From Lamellibrachia columna (Eukaryota; Annelida; Polychaeta; Sabellida; Siboglinidae), in NCBI GenBank assembly GCA_963662155.1, contig OY759269.1, forward strand, positions 5,171,470 to 5,235,469: a stretch of DNA of 64,000 bases. Reading direction: 5' to 3'. Numbering within the stretch: position 1 is the first letter of the stretch; each line of letters begins with the position of its first letter. Of this stretch, positions 12,084 to 24,059 are shown one piece after another. Both the position numbers and the translations under genes were made by a program. The notes under the pieces are model-generated. The model saw only the letters and a program-made list of their open reading frames with translations, was not told where the DNA came from and did not search any database.

Positions 12084-13430
12084 TCATAATATCCTCAATA
12101 ATCTTGAACAGTGTCGCGCAAAAGTCATTGTCAGAACGAGGCAGTACCGACGATTTGTGGTGCAAATGCAGTTTGGAATAAATATATTTTGAGTTTTTTC
12201 GGAAGGTAGATATATTTTCAGATGTTTTTTTCGAAGTGATGGGGAATTCGTTCCGGACCCTAGGCGCATCGACAGAGAAAGCACGTTTGCCCGAGTTAAG
12301 CTTAGTTTAAGGAACAATAAGTTGTTGTGAAATGGATGACCTGAGCTGCCTGCGGATATTTGAAAAAAAAATGAAGAAGACTAGCCAAGTAGGGCGGTTC
12401 TTGTGTAGATAGTGTAGGAAATTTAAGAGTGGACAGTTTAAAATTAATTCGATAAGTAACAGGAAACCACTGTAACTGTCTAAGTAGTGGTAGTGATGGT
12501 GAATAACGAGGCGCTCTGAGTACCATACGTGCCAGACAACTTTGTTCTCGTTGGAGTCTGTTTTAGCAATGAAGTAGTGAATTACAATAGTCGAGGCTTC
12601 TACTAATTAGTGCTGTTGATATTGTTTTAGCATGTAAACCGGCATACAGGTGATGATTGAGATTATAATTAGTAATAACTTGGCTGAGAGACGTAGTGTA
12701 TAAGCTAAACAGAACAGGGTCAAGGACAGATCGTTGCGGGACTCCGAATGGAAGGTGTTGTGGGCAAAATCGTATACCAGATATGTCAATGCTTTGGTGT
12801 ACGTCTGGAAAATATGAGTTGAACTTTGGTGTATGTCTAAAAAGTATGATTTGAACCATATGATTTGAACAGAGCTGTGCCAGAAATGCCAAAATGTCTA
12901 TGGAGCCTTTGTAAAATGATTGAATGACCAATCGTATCGATAGCAGCTAAAAGATCTATTAAAGTGAGTGCAGTTACTTCGCTATTGTCCCTGTTTTTAA
13001 CTAAGTCATTGTATATCTTGAGAAGAGCAGTTTCGGTAGAATGAAATCGTTTATATGCAGATTGTAGACCATTAAAGACTTATAAAAAATTTATAAGTGA
13101 TATTTATAAATATGTTCATGAAGGTGATTAGTAACGTCTTTTTCCAATACTTTTGACAGAAAACTGAGAATGGAGATAGGACGATAATTCTTTAGGTAAT
13201 TTTTACACAGAGTGTGTCTTTAATAAGTTGATTTGCAAGAGCTTGTTTGAAATCTCCATTACAACTCAGTCCTATATTGAAAGGTTTATAATAGTATTAA
13301 TAGGAAAAAATAGTTGATTGATACAGCTTTTTAGCAGAAGTGTTGGAAGTAGTTCTAGATCATACGATTTGTTGCTCCCCATTTTAACTTTGCTCGGTTT
13401 TCTGAACAAATACCTAGTCATTTGACCGCC
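12084..13430 (-). mobile_element. Degenerate L2/CR1-like LINE, minus strand
   Basis: Pieces of a non-LTR RT appear on the minus strand with several frame breaks. FGVPQRSVLDPVLFSLYTT matches the RT block [18 protein letters not shown] lies where the YADD catalytic box should be, with the aspartates lost. SRSLDYCNSLLHC and LRQLQWFPVTYRINFK follow, and the C-terminal NSPSLRKKHLKIYL ends the element. The order 3' to 5' on the plus strand is consistent with one element whose end is near 12084. It is clearly inactive. Confidence 0.75.
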
Positions 13431-14117
13431 GCGGTATCACGTAGTCACCTTAAAGGAACACAGTATATAGACCATTAAACTGTTGTATAATAACATGGGA
13501 CGGTAGGGCATTATCGCTCATTTTATTGTTAATACATGTATGTACATATTTACAGCCAATATTACTGGCCATTTTCATGATCTAGACTCTATGACAAGCC
13601 TACCAGACACCTTGTTTACAGAGTCCCCAGTCGTCACTACGTCCAGTGCTCTGGTGAGACGATCATCTCCGTACGACCCTCTTGTTTTGCGTTTATAGTT
13701 GCATAAAACAGTAGTTTGTATTATTATACACCCTTCAAGCACAGAGGTTTATGACATAATTAATTTATATGGCAGACTCGTAGTATTATACACACACGCA
13801 CAAACATTTATTATCATATTATATAGGTCTACATATAATTATTACACATATATTTTATGTCTAAACAATATTAAGCAATATATATTGGTTAGCTACGGTT
13901 GGGGTTCAATTTATAATCTCATTTCAATAGTAAACATATTGAGATTATCACGTTCGATATTTAGTATTTAGCGGTGTTTCAATGTACTTTTAAATGCGCG
14001 GAATTAACCGATGCGATGTACAGGTAGATGTTTGATCTGAAGCGTAACGCATATATCTTTGCTTATAATATGTTTTAATTAACACGGGTAGACTAGTATG
14101 TGGCAGCAAGACGAAGT
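13431..14117. other. No recognised feature
   Basis: AT-rich DNA with no repeat array, motif or exon that I can support. Confidence 0.45.
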
Positions 14118-15140
14118 TATCTCCTTACAATGTACGGGGCATAAACTCTATATATGGATGTTTTAATTGAATAACTAATGAAACTATGAGGAAAACGGAG
14201 CAGCATGGAGGTGTGGGTCCAATATGTTGGCTTGTGATACTGCTTCGACACTCCTCCTTTCGCGACTGTAACTCGGGGCCGATCTCCGTTTACCGCTCTG
14301 ATGTCAAGAAAGCAGTAGATCTTCCGCTTTTTGTCCAAGGTTACTTGACACTTGTGGTAACACATCTCTTAGCGCATGCGCTAAAGGAAACAAGGTGTGG
14401 CGTCTACATTAAAGGCCGACGGAGTAGTGCATGCATTAGATGATTGGAACAAGAGGGCGGGGCGTATGCATCAAGGACAAAGTGGAGTGGCGAATGTATT
14501 AAAGACTAGAATGAATGGAAGGGGTGACTATTGATGGTATTATCTAATGTGTTTACTATTGCAATAGCTGTATAACTACAGCTTCACAACTACTGCGTGA
14601 GTAGTGCAATAGTATCATGAACGCTTTAACATATCATTTACCACCCGCCATTTTATGTAATTATTAGAAGGAACAGCTGCGAACTCGGGGATGAAACAAA
14701 AGTAGGCTTTCTTATCATTTCGCTTTATGTGAGCTAAGTTAGCTGTATATGGCACATACTTGACAAATGCATCTTACTATCAATGCAACACTATAAACAC
14801 GTAGGTCTGTGTTCATTCCCATAACGTTGGTACACTGTAGTGCATGATTATAAACCTTAACAAAAACAGTTATTTAAGAAGTTATGTTGTCTTGTTCAGA
14901 AGGTGTGTTTTTATTACCGTTTGTCCACTCACAAGAATACCCAAGGTTTCTTTTACAAAGCACCTTGTCCAAACACGGAGACAGCAGTGTTGACCATTGG
15001 CCGGTCACGATATATCCGACTGTATCATACACGCTCTCCGAACAATGTAGTGCTTTCATATTGACGGCGTTGCTCTTTTCAACATAACACCTGCGCATGT
15101 AATATGAAACTTCAACACTGGCTGAAATAATACTGACAGC
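14118..15140 (+). repeat. Segmental repeat, copy 2 of 3
   Basis: This is homologous to 9480-10400, with the additional leading part (14118-14190) matching 8440-8505. It differs by substitutions and by an insertion near 15000 (CATTGGCCGGTCACGATATA). It leads directly into the upstream segment of the broken secreted-protein copy, as copy 3 does at 24840. Confidence 0.8.
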
Positions 15141-15189
15141 CTGCATAGATTTGCTGGGCAGGAGTGAAGAACGTTAGAACAAATGACCT

Positions 15190-15710
15190 TATATTACATA
15201 TATCAACCTATTTGTGTCATGCGGCGTTCGCCAGTGCAGGACATAAATAATGACGGAGACAGCAAATACTCCGTGTTGTTTGGCACAGCGGATGTTTGAA
15301 ACGATGTTAGAAGTGTCGTGTCCGCACGAAACTGGAGGGTGGGGCAAAGGAGTGTATTCGCCCATATCAACATTAATGTGCACGGATGTGCACGCTTGCG
15401 CATGCTTGCATGTTTGCGTGCACCTACTACTAACGTGAACGCATGCTTGTGTCTAAGATCTTTTGTATCAATACAAGGTATGATTTAGTAGCGCTGCACT
15501 TCGTGGAGCAACAATACAATATCGACTCAATCACATAGACATGTTTACTATCCCGTGGTTTATTTTTACATGTAACGTTGACACCTACAACCAACCAACA
15601 AAACTATTTTTCACAGCGTTTCATGTGTTTAAGAAGCCAGATATACCTTAAAACACACGGTTCGCATTCGTCCCATTCAAGCCACTCTAACTATAAGCGG
15701 TGAATACCAT
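15190..15710 (+). promoter_or_regulatory. Conserved upstream segment of secreted-protein locus, copy A
   Basis: The segment is homologous to 26080-26600 and 37230-37800, which lie directly upstream of signal-peptide exons. Shared landmarks are ACTCCGTGTTGTTTGGCACA, GTAACGTTGACACCTACAAC and GTGTTTAAGAAGCCAGATAT. Here the signal-peptide exon is absent. The segment instead joins TTCGTCCCATTCAAGCCACT, which in copy B lies at about 28282, after the second exon. Promoter function is inferred only from position and conservation. Confidence 0.5.
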
Positions 15711-15836
15711 ATACTGACCACACGACCACTCCTGCTGACAGGAGGTCGAGGAGCATTGAAATCATCAGGATATCTATTATTTCCATGAAGCATTTAAAGC
15801 TCATTCCGCAATTAAATATTTCGGTCGTCTCGTTTT

Positions 15837-15941
15837 AGAAGCTACTTACCTAGTAGCAGAAGCTACTTATCTAGTAGCAGAAGCTACTTATCTAGTAGCA
15901 GAAGCTACTTATCTAGAAGCAGAAGCTACTTATCTAGTAGT
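15837..15941 (+). repeat. 21-bp tandem repeat, 5 copies
   Basis: The unit is AGAAGCTACTTATCTAGTAG plus C. It lies in what corresponds to the intron before the coiled-coil exon in copy A. Confidence 0.95.
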
Positions 15942-16099
15942 CACAGCAACATGCTAGCTCAGTTGTACAATTTGTTTTATCTAGTTTTGATGAAATCATC
16001 GGACAAACTATTACATTGTTTTCAACTGCGTCCAATCAAAGAGTAACGTATCAAGGTATGTTTTCTGTTTGACAGAGCATTTTGTCGGTGATGACCAAG

Positions 16100-16367
16100 T
16101 TAAGCAACTTGATACCTAATGGTTGTTGTATTGATGACATTAAGTAGTGAGTAGTTAATAGTTAACAATGCTATTAAGATGAAAAAGACACGGGAGAGCG
16201 CAAAGGCGACATGGAAAGCAGCAAAAGAAACTTGGCGACTTGCAAAAGAAACGGCAGAGGAGGCCAATAAACTGTGTGACAAATCGGCAAGGCGACGTTG
16301 GAACAATATCAAGAAGATTTTGAAGAGATGGCGGCGCCGATGTTTGGGGTATGTAGAGCGCCGGTGA
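16100..16367 (+). pseudogene. Truncated coiled-coil exon of secreted-protein family (copy A)
   Basis: An open frame at 16179-16367 encodes KATWKAAKETWRLAKET, then a basic tail with RRRWNNIKKILKRW and a stop. Trp residues are seven apart, as in the coiled-coil exon at 29437-29891. The preceding intron (about 16107-16178, GATGACATTAAGTAG) matches 29330-29365. The Cys motif that begins the exon in copies B and C is deleted here. Entering at the homologous acceptor (phase 1) gives the wrong frame, so this is best read as a broken copy. The sequence following the basic stretch (GTATGTAGAGCGCC) matches the GTGAGTAGATCGCC that ends the copy B exon. Confidence 0.6.
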
Positions 16368-16379
16368 TATACTTAATTA

Positions 16380-17480
16380 ATAACAATATTGTTGCAGTAG
16401 CTGAGCTGCTTTGTTGTAACATGTTTATTTGTGTTTGGGTTTTCATTGTTGAACTACTGTTCTAAGACGTCTACTCGTAGTTCTATGTTGCCTACAAAAT
16501 GCCTGGGTAGTTGGGGAAGACAAGTACTAGTAAACGGCGCGGTAGATTGGCGGATATGGCGCCACCCACTGTAGTTTTAAAATGTAAAAAATGTCGTTAA
16601 CCCCACTTTGTCAGTGTCTTTCGAAAGAGACACTGAAAGTTGTTGGTTCTCTCTCTACATGGTGTTTGTGCCAGGGGAAGTAAAAGAACCCACACATAGT
16701 AATGGAAAACACTCCGTCAATAAATCATGAACTGATACTGCAGCCGTTGTTGATGCACGTAACTAAAGTCGCATAATAACTACCAATGGTGGGTGGTATA
16801 TTGGATGTACTTCATGGATGGTGGGATTTGTTGCTAGAAGGGGCGGCTAGATAATCTTTTGCACACAATTAGTATCACGTTGGAATCATCTTTGACACAA
16901 GAGATGTATCTCGTATATTCGCTTTGATGTTGTATCACGGCGCTATTAGTTGTAAGCTTGCGCCACGGTTGCTAGTACATTACAATATTTGTATTATTTA
17001 TCTTGGTGAGAGGCTTCCATACGTTTGAAGTAACAACATTTGCAACATAGTCTATAAACGCGTTTTGCAATCAACTGTGTAACATATACATGGCGTCTAT
17101 GACGCTGCTAGAATAGTACGTTGAAGACGAGGCAGCGAAATCGAAACGCAGGTAGTTCAGCAGGCCCTGCGTTTAAGTTGTGCGTCGTTTCGAAATATTT
17201 CAAATCACATATATGAAGCGTTTGTTCATAACACTATGTAATCTTCCGCGTGAGAACCTTTATTTCTTGGCATCAGCAGTTCGAGTCTACGGGCATGTCC
17301 GCACCGACATTGCTTAGTAGAATATACATTTAATGACGGTGTAGATGTTATTAGAATATATATTTACTTTTATTCGCCCATTCGCTCCTTTATTCACGGA
17401 TCCATTAGTCAGTATGTGATATATATGACACACACCTTAAGTCTATAGGATACTCATCAAGTAAGCCATGTTTCATTATG
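16380..17480. other. No recognised gene
   Basis: About 1.1 kb without arrays or exons. A small stem (TCAGTGTCT / AGACACTGA) lies at about 16611-16636. Confidence 0.45.
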
Positions 17481-17503
17481 GAGGGGTGTGGCAGGAATTA
17501 GGA

Positions 17504-18329
17504 GGTTGGTCCTGGAAGGTGAGAGGTTGGTCCTGGAAGGTGAGAGGTTGGTCCTGGAAGGTGGGAGGTTGGTCCTGGAAGGTGAGAGGTTGGTCCTGGA
17601 AGGTGAGAGGTTGGTCCTGGAAGGTGAGAGGTTGGTCCTGGAAGGTGGGAGGTTGGTCCTGGAAGGTGAGAGGTTGGTCCTGGAAGGTGGGAGGTTGGTC
17701 CTGGAAGGTGAGAGGTTGGTCCTGGAAGGTGGGAGGTTGGTCCTGGAAGGTGGGAGGTTGGTCCTGGAAGGTGGGAGGTTGGTCCTGGAAGGTGAGAGGT
17801 TGGTCCTGGAAGGTGAGAGGTTGGTCCTGGAAGGTGGGAGGTTGGTCCTGGAAGGTGAGAGGTTGGTCCTGGAAGGTGGGAGGTTGGTCCTGGAAGGTGA
17901 GAGGTTGGTCCTGGAAGGTGAGAGGTTGGTCCTGGAAGGTGAGAGGTTGGTCCTGGAAGGTGGGAGGTTGGTCCTGGAAGGTGAGAGGTTGGTCCTGGAA
18001 GGTGGGAGGTTGGTCCTGGAAGGTGGGAGGTTGGTCCTGGAAGGTGAGAGGTTGGTCCTGGAAGGTGGGAGGTTGGTCCTGGAAGGTGAGAGGTTGGTCC
18101 TGGAAGGTGGGAGGTTGGTCCTGGAAGGTGAGAGGTTGGTCCTGGAAGGTGAGAGGTTGGTCCTGGAAGGTGGGAGGTTGGTCCTGGAAGGTGAGAGGTT
18201 GGTCCTGGAAGGTGGGAGGTTGGTCCTGGAAGGTGGGAGGTTGGTCCTGGAAGGTGAGAGGTTGGTCCTGGAAGGTGGGAGGTTGGTCCTGGAAGGTGAG
18301 AGGTTGGTCCTGGAAGGTGGGAGGTTGGC
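17504..18329 (+). repeat. 21-bp minisatellite, 39 copies, two-state variant pattern
   Basis: The unit is GGTTGGTCCTGGAAGGTGRG plus A. The only variation is A or G at one site (GTGAGA or GTGGGA). The order of states is not random: the last 23 or so units look like a duplicated block of about 11-12 units. Since 21 is a multiple of three, two forward frames stay open (GWSWKVR and RLVLEGE repeats). I treat both as artefacts. Confidence 0.97.
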
Positions 18330-18403
18330 CTAATAATAGGTGGGAGGTGGGATTGTGAGATGGAACGTGTGCAAGACAGTAATCTTATAACATGATTGTT
18401 AAT

Positions 18404-18515
18404 GTAGGTTCATTGTTCATGCATATTGAAGTGTATACTTTTAATGTATACTTATAATGTAGGTTCATTGTTCATGCATATTGAAGTGTATACTTATAAT
18501 GTATACTTATAATGT
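18404..18515 (+). repeat. Short direct duplication of about 53 bp
   Basis: TGTAGGTTCATTGTTCATGC followed by ATATTGAAGTGTATACTT occurs twice in a row, with TATACTTATAATG spacers. Confidence 0.9.
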
Positions 18516-18519
18516 TATT

Positions 18520-19959
18520 CGTCGCATTGATTTCCGTGTGCGCAGTAGTTGATACAGATCTATTTACCGCATGAACTTCACTAGATATGGCCAACGTTAA
18601 GTCATGTTATTATATAACTACCGGTGGTAATGTTTATAACATTATTATTGATATGGGCGCATTTGACCTCTGACTGGAATGCTCGAAGTATGTTAATGCA
18701 TGCATATGCGGTTATGCCCCAATACCCTGGGACATATCCGCACACTAGTGATCAACATAATATTAATAACGTACGTTTTTCTTAGTGGAGTAGTAGAAGT
18801 TTGATAATTGGTAGTTGTAAACTATTAAATATACAGATTAGCGAGGCCTTCTTGAATAAACAGTTCAGTGTGCGGACATACCCCACCTTCCTGTACATGC
18901 ATATTCACCCTGTCTAATAAAATGTACAAACCGAATGTAGCTCGCCAGTGGGGTGTTTTTTGAAAAGGCATTAAAGGGCTACATACAGATGGCTGCAAGC
19001 ACCGGGTGTTTTCGTCTGTAGGAGTTCGTATCAGTTACGTTGGCACACCTCCAAATGAGTCATACGTCATTTACTGTACAATCATATTTCACAAAATGTA
19101 TCATATACAGGATGCAGGATAAAAGGCACACGTCCAGGAGTATTATGTATTACCACCAGCGATGCATGGAAACAATAAATATATATTTTTTTCTCCCCCC
19201 ACCCCCTTCCTCCCTCTCCCTCTCCCTCCCTCCCTGCCTCCCACTCACTTCCTCCCCCTCTATTTCTCTCGTGCCGTTGGGTTTGATATATGACAACTAA
19301 ATCCGCTTATATAGTATGTTAACACACCTCACGTTTACTCGCAATCAGCCGTGTTATTCTGCTTAAGAATGTGTCCGTTAACGGGAAAGAAAATGTATAA
19401 TCGTTTACAGTAATTGCATGAGTATAACGTATCATAACATTTGTCGATGATGCCTATAAATTATCAATAATATTGTCGTCTTCATTTTCGTCTTGTCGTC
19501 GTAACGCAACGTGCCATTTTAATATGTTAGTGCCATTTTAATATGTTGAACAATCCCAGTTATTGTAATATGTTGTGTGTATCTGCCAAAATACATAAAT
19601 AAACCATACTGATTTACGCAGGACATACTAATTTAAGTATCTTATAACCGTATACATTTGCTTGCCTCATAAAACTTGCCCTGTCAGTGACAGTTATACG
19701 TGTTGCGAAGAGAAGTACAATGACTTATCTCACTGTGTTTAATACATCAAGGCATTTGATTTACGCTAATCGGCAAACATATGCTGTTCGTAATACATAA
19801 ATATCTTAGATATGTTTAACTCCGCATACGATTTATGATAATGCCGCTCCCTTGTGAAATCAAGTTCATCCATGTGTGCTTCTGTTACTATGCATAGCTC
19901 TTACTTTACACCATAACACTGGTAGACCTACGAGAGCTGCCACACTTCTCCTTATCTAC
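18520..19959. other. No recognised gene; one C/T-rich run
   Basis: AT-rich DNA with a pyrimidine-rich run at 19192-19270 (CCTCCCTCTCCCTCTCCC). No exon or repeat family was recognised. Confidence 0.45.
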
Positions 19960-20976
19960 CAGGGCTGGGGTCAATTCCTTTCAATCAATTCCAATTCCGC
20001 TCCAATTCCTTGCAATTCCTTTTCATTCAATTCCAATTTCAAATCCTTTTTTTTTCAATTCTTTTTTAGTAATTCCAATTCCAATTCCTTTCAAAATCGT
20101 TCAATTCCAATTCCCGCTCCCGCTCCCGCTCCCGCTCCCGCTCCCGCTCCCGCTCCCGCTCCCGCTCCCGCTCCCGCTCCCGCTCCCGCTCCCGCTCCCG
20201 CTCCCGCTCCAATTCCACATAACGACAAAAGTCAACAATGAAAGATTAATGTGCATGTAGCATGTCATTATTCTTTGCATAATCATTATGACTATCATAC
20301 ATGTGTAATGTACATTCATACATGGTAATTAAGTTACATAGAAATGAGCAATCAACACACTGTTCTGATGATGCATGTTAGGCAACACATATTTATACTG
20401 GCAAGTGGGAAACCATTTTCACACATTTGGCTACAGCTAGCTTGCCTATGCTTTGTAGTTGGTCAGTGGTCATTGATCTCTGATTAGTAATCAGTGATTA
20501 CTGATTGATCAACAGCATGGCTGTAGCCTGCCAATAAGTGTCTTTTCATGGGTGTAAAAGGGCTAACTTCCCAGGTCTGTAAACAGTTGAAAATATCTTT
20601 GATGTTTCTATTAAAGCCAGTCTGGAACCCATCATTAACCCGCTGGCAAGTGGCAACATAAAGAAATCATAAGATACTGGCATGAATGACAGGATTTAAG
20701 TTTTCAGATCCTCAATGCATGAGTTGATAGCATTATTATACACATAGCCGCCTACAACAGGCTAGAAAAATATTGGTTGATGTCACACAAAAATCAGATG
20801 CTCAATTCCTTTCCATTCAATTCCAATTCCAATTCATTTTGTTCAAAAAAAAATTCAATTCCAATTCCAATTCCTCTCATTCAAAATCTTTCAATTCCAA
20901 TTCCGCTCCAATTCCGGATTTGGACTTGGAATTGAATTGATTAATTCCAATTCCTTGGGAATTGACCCCAGCCCTG
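19960..20976. mobile_element. Non-autonomous hAT-like element (1017 bp) with 8-bp target duplication
   Basis: The left end is CAGGGCTGGGGTCAATTCC and the right end is its inverse, GGAATTGACCCCAGCCCTG. Both are flanked by the 8-bp direct repeat TTATCTAC (19952-19959 and 20977-20984). An 8-bp duplication and CAGGG ends are the hAT signature. The subterminal zones are dense with CAATTCC/GGAATTG. It has no transposase frame and carries a (CCCGCT)n array. It is a complete, clean insertion. Confidence 0.9.
20111..20213 (+). repeat. (CCCGCT)n hexanucleotide array inside the hAT-like element
   Basis: There are about 17 copies of CCCGCT, bounded by CAATTCCAATT on both sides. Pro-Ala and Gly-Ser frames across it are artefacts. 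It probably arose from the CCGCTCCAATTC subterminal motif. Confidence 0.96.
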
Positions 20977-20984
20977 TTATCTAC

Positions 20985-22210
20985 TATACGAATGCACATG
21001 TGACGTGGTGAAACATTACTCTTACATCCAAATAAATATCAAAATAAACGAAAACTTTTCATTTCCTATGCCTAGCTTCGCGGATTGTAGGCGTAGAAGA
21101 TATAGTTAGCTTTTTGGTAAAAAAAATTTTCGTTACATGTGTATGTGTGTGGTAAATATATGAGGAGAAGTTTGGCGGCTCTAGGTGGTCGTCTTCATGG
21201 TTAGGTCAGGAAGTAAACATCGCAATAGCAGGAGTTTCGGCCCTCGGAGAATTCGGCCCAACTGCCATGTTGTTTCGGCTTGGTGATTTCGGCCACTGAT
21301 ATGACACGCAAGATATACTCACTGAAGGGTTTTTTATTCCTGTACTTGTCATCGAAATAATGCTGAGTTTAACTAGATACTGTTGAAGTACACTACTTTG
21401 TCTGTTTCGTACAATGCTTCACATTCAAAATGATCTGACGAAAAACACTGCATAGATCAAAGACCATATGCAGGTGGCTCCGTTCTATTAACAATACAAT
21501 AATCGCTTTTCGGTATCATTGCTCTGTATTTGATTTAATTTAAAACAAAAACTGCGGAGAATTCCCCTGATGAGGGGAAACACTTGAAAATCTGTAATGC
21601 AGAACAAGATATTATGAGAGAATGAGAGAATAAATAGAATGCTTTATTCACAGAAAGACACATTAAAATTCATGTGCTCGCTACATAATCGCTAGGGCCG
21701 AGATCGCTATGCCCGTTGTGCTCTGAGGCCGAAGTTATCAAAGTTGCGGGCCGAACTCTCCAAAGAATGCTGTCCGAATTCACCGGGTCGAATTCACAGT
21801 GAGCCGACATCGCCTGTGTCCGCGTTGACAGCTCGCTTCGATCCTAGGTGGATTGTGGTCATCGTCATAGCTTCCACTACTGGGCATAATGTGGGCACAG
21901 CATCCTCTTTCAAAGAGATTTCAGCACCAGGAGAACCGAGGACTGCACCTTCTCTGGTCCGGATCACAGTCGAAACAAGTTTTCTCGGAGCGAACAAAGT
22001 CGGCTGCGCTTCGTCGACTTGAAGTTTGCTTTTTTAAACAACGTTGGCTCCGTAGGGAACTTAGACCAACTACATGTTACTTTATTCTTACAACTGTTTG
22101 CATTATAATCAAATGCCGTTATGACTCTCGCTTCTAAACAACCGATATCGCTGTCAACAGTACGGTGAATGATTGGAAAGTTCCAGTCTCGTAGCACTTC
22201 CGTGTCATCA
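20985..22210. other. Non-coding, with a possible foldback element at 21230-21790
   Basis: Two zones, 21230-21310 and 21690-21790, are rich in TTCGGCC or its inverse GGCCGAA (TTCGGCCCAACTGCC against GCGGGCCGAACTCTCC). This suggests a degenerate inverted-repeat element of about 560 bp. Frames at 21744-22251 on both strands have no recognised motif. Confidence 0.35.
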
Positions 22211-22211
22211 G

Positions 22212-22303
22212 TGACGTCACTGCAGAAGCGTACACGGCGTGGCGCGATCAATTCTGCTAACTACCTCGTAAGAGGATACGATGGAATGAATGAAGTGACG
22301 TCA
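22212..22303. promoter_or_regulatory. Two perfect CRE-like TGACGTCA sites 84 bp apart
   Basis: TGACGTCA occurs at 22212-22219 (within the palindrome CAGTGACGTCACTG) and again at 22296-22303. Between and after them are GC-richer patches (CACGGCGTGGCGCG, AAGCGCGGGAAAA). This could be a promoter, but I cannot identify the transcript it would serve. Confidence 0.3.
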
Positions 22304-22873
22304 TGTCGAAACTTGCCGATAAGCGCGGGAAAATATGCATACTCGAGTCAGGCCGGCAGAACAAAGTATTATTTGGAATTATTAATTAATGTTATTCTAA
22401 TGAATTTTTCGGTGTTATGGAAATGGAAATGTACTACCATATGTAATAATTCCATATGATTTTAAGCAATCGTTGTTGTTATTCCCTTTAAGCACTTAAG
22501 TAGTGATCGTTTCACTAACATGGTTACGAGTTCATTTTCTGTGATGTCGCTCACAGTCTATAATCTATTTGAGAGTTTAAAACAATGAGATTTCACGTGC
22601 ATGCACGCGTGCGTACGTGCGTGCGCACATGCGTGCGAGCGAGTGTACGTATGTGTACTCGGTCCGGCTATAGGGGAAGGTAATATAAGCATACAGGTAA
22701 TATGGGCCACTTCCGTAACTTAGAAATGGTACACCACATGTTGTCATCTGGCGATTACTTGATGAGTTAAGGAGTGTGGCAGACCACTATTTGCAATGGT
22801 AATACAACACAGGAAATAAATATGTACGTAAAAAACAGTTAACAACATTTCTTACGCTTCCCGCATGGATGAA

Positions 22874-23330
<457 letters not shown>

Positions 23331-23489
23331 CACACAAACACACACACATTCACATTACATTCACATATGATGAAAGACAAGAGTTATAAGCTGATGGTCT
23401 GTCGCCTGTAATTGTATTCACTTTATTTTTGTATGCATAGTTAATTAAATGTCAGAGAAAATCCCACACGCAGGAGTTACTGTGTAAGC

Positions 23490-23960
23490 TAATGTGGACT
23501 CACAGAATTCGTGATCTGTATCAAACTCACAAAAGGCCAATGTTGGTAATGCGATCGGTGAGCCTGTGTGTTCGTGTGTCAGCGGCGGTGTGTCTGTTGG
23601 ACAACAGTTGTAATTACGCAGTTCGTCATATGTTGTCTACGGTTCTGAAGACGTCGAAAAATCAGCGGTTAGTTGAGAGTTAGTTCAGGTTTCAATCGAA
23701 CCGTCGAGAAACTACAGTCAGAACAGAGGCGCCACACCGTGGGTCGGAATCCACAATAACGAAGAAGTGGCGACGTACCAGAAAGACCGAGAACCATAAA
23801 TTTGAAGTTAGATTTGTTAGTCAAGAATTTCAATATTTATTCTTTCGACTTCCTGCTAAAAAAATTGTCAAATATAATATTTTTTTCCAGGACATACCAT
23901 GCGAGATGTTCCCCGTCACATGGTGCCAAAGACTGGCACTGTTTATATATTGCCTACCTA
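23490..23960 (+). repeat. Dispersed 3'-flank repeat, copy at 23.5 kb
   Basis: The segment matches 32400-32830 and 46440-46600. Shared landmarks are TGTGTTCGTGTGTC, GACAGAACAGNGNCGCCACA-type sequence (CAGAACAGAGGCGCCACACC here) and CTGCTAAAAAAATTG. No exon is recognised. Confidence 0.65.
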
Positions 23961-24059
23961 CCACTAACAAATATGATTATAGTAGTAGTATAAATGTATC
24001 CATTGCGGACGGTATGTGAGAATAATATTCGAATTAAATATTACAAGCGGCCACTTCTG

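Noticed and set aside
16611..16636. Histone mRNA 3' stem-loop
   Set aside because: The stem is 9 bp and the loop sequence does not match the histone consensus; no histone frame is nearby.
17468..18358. GWSWKVR / RLVLEGE repeat proteins of about 290 residues
   Set aside because: Two forward frames of a 21-bp array are equally open, with no other domain, and the homologous positions at 8.8 and 24.2 kb are non-coding.
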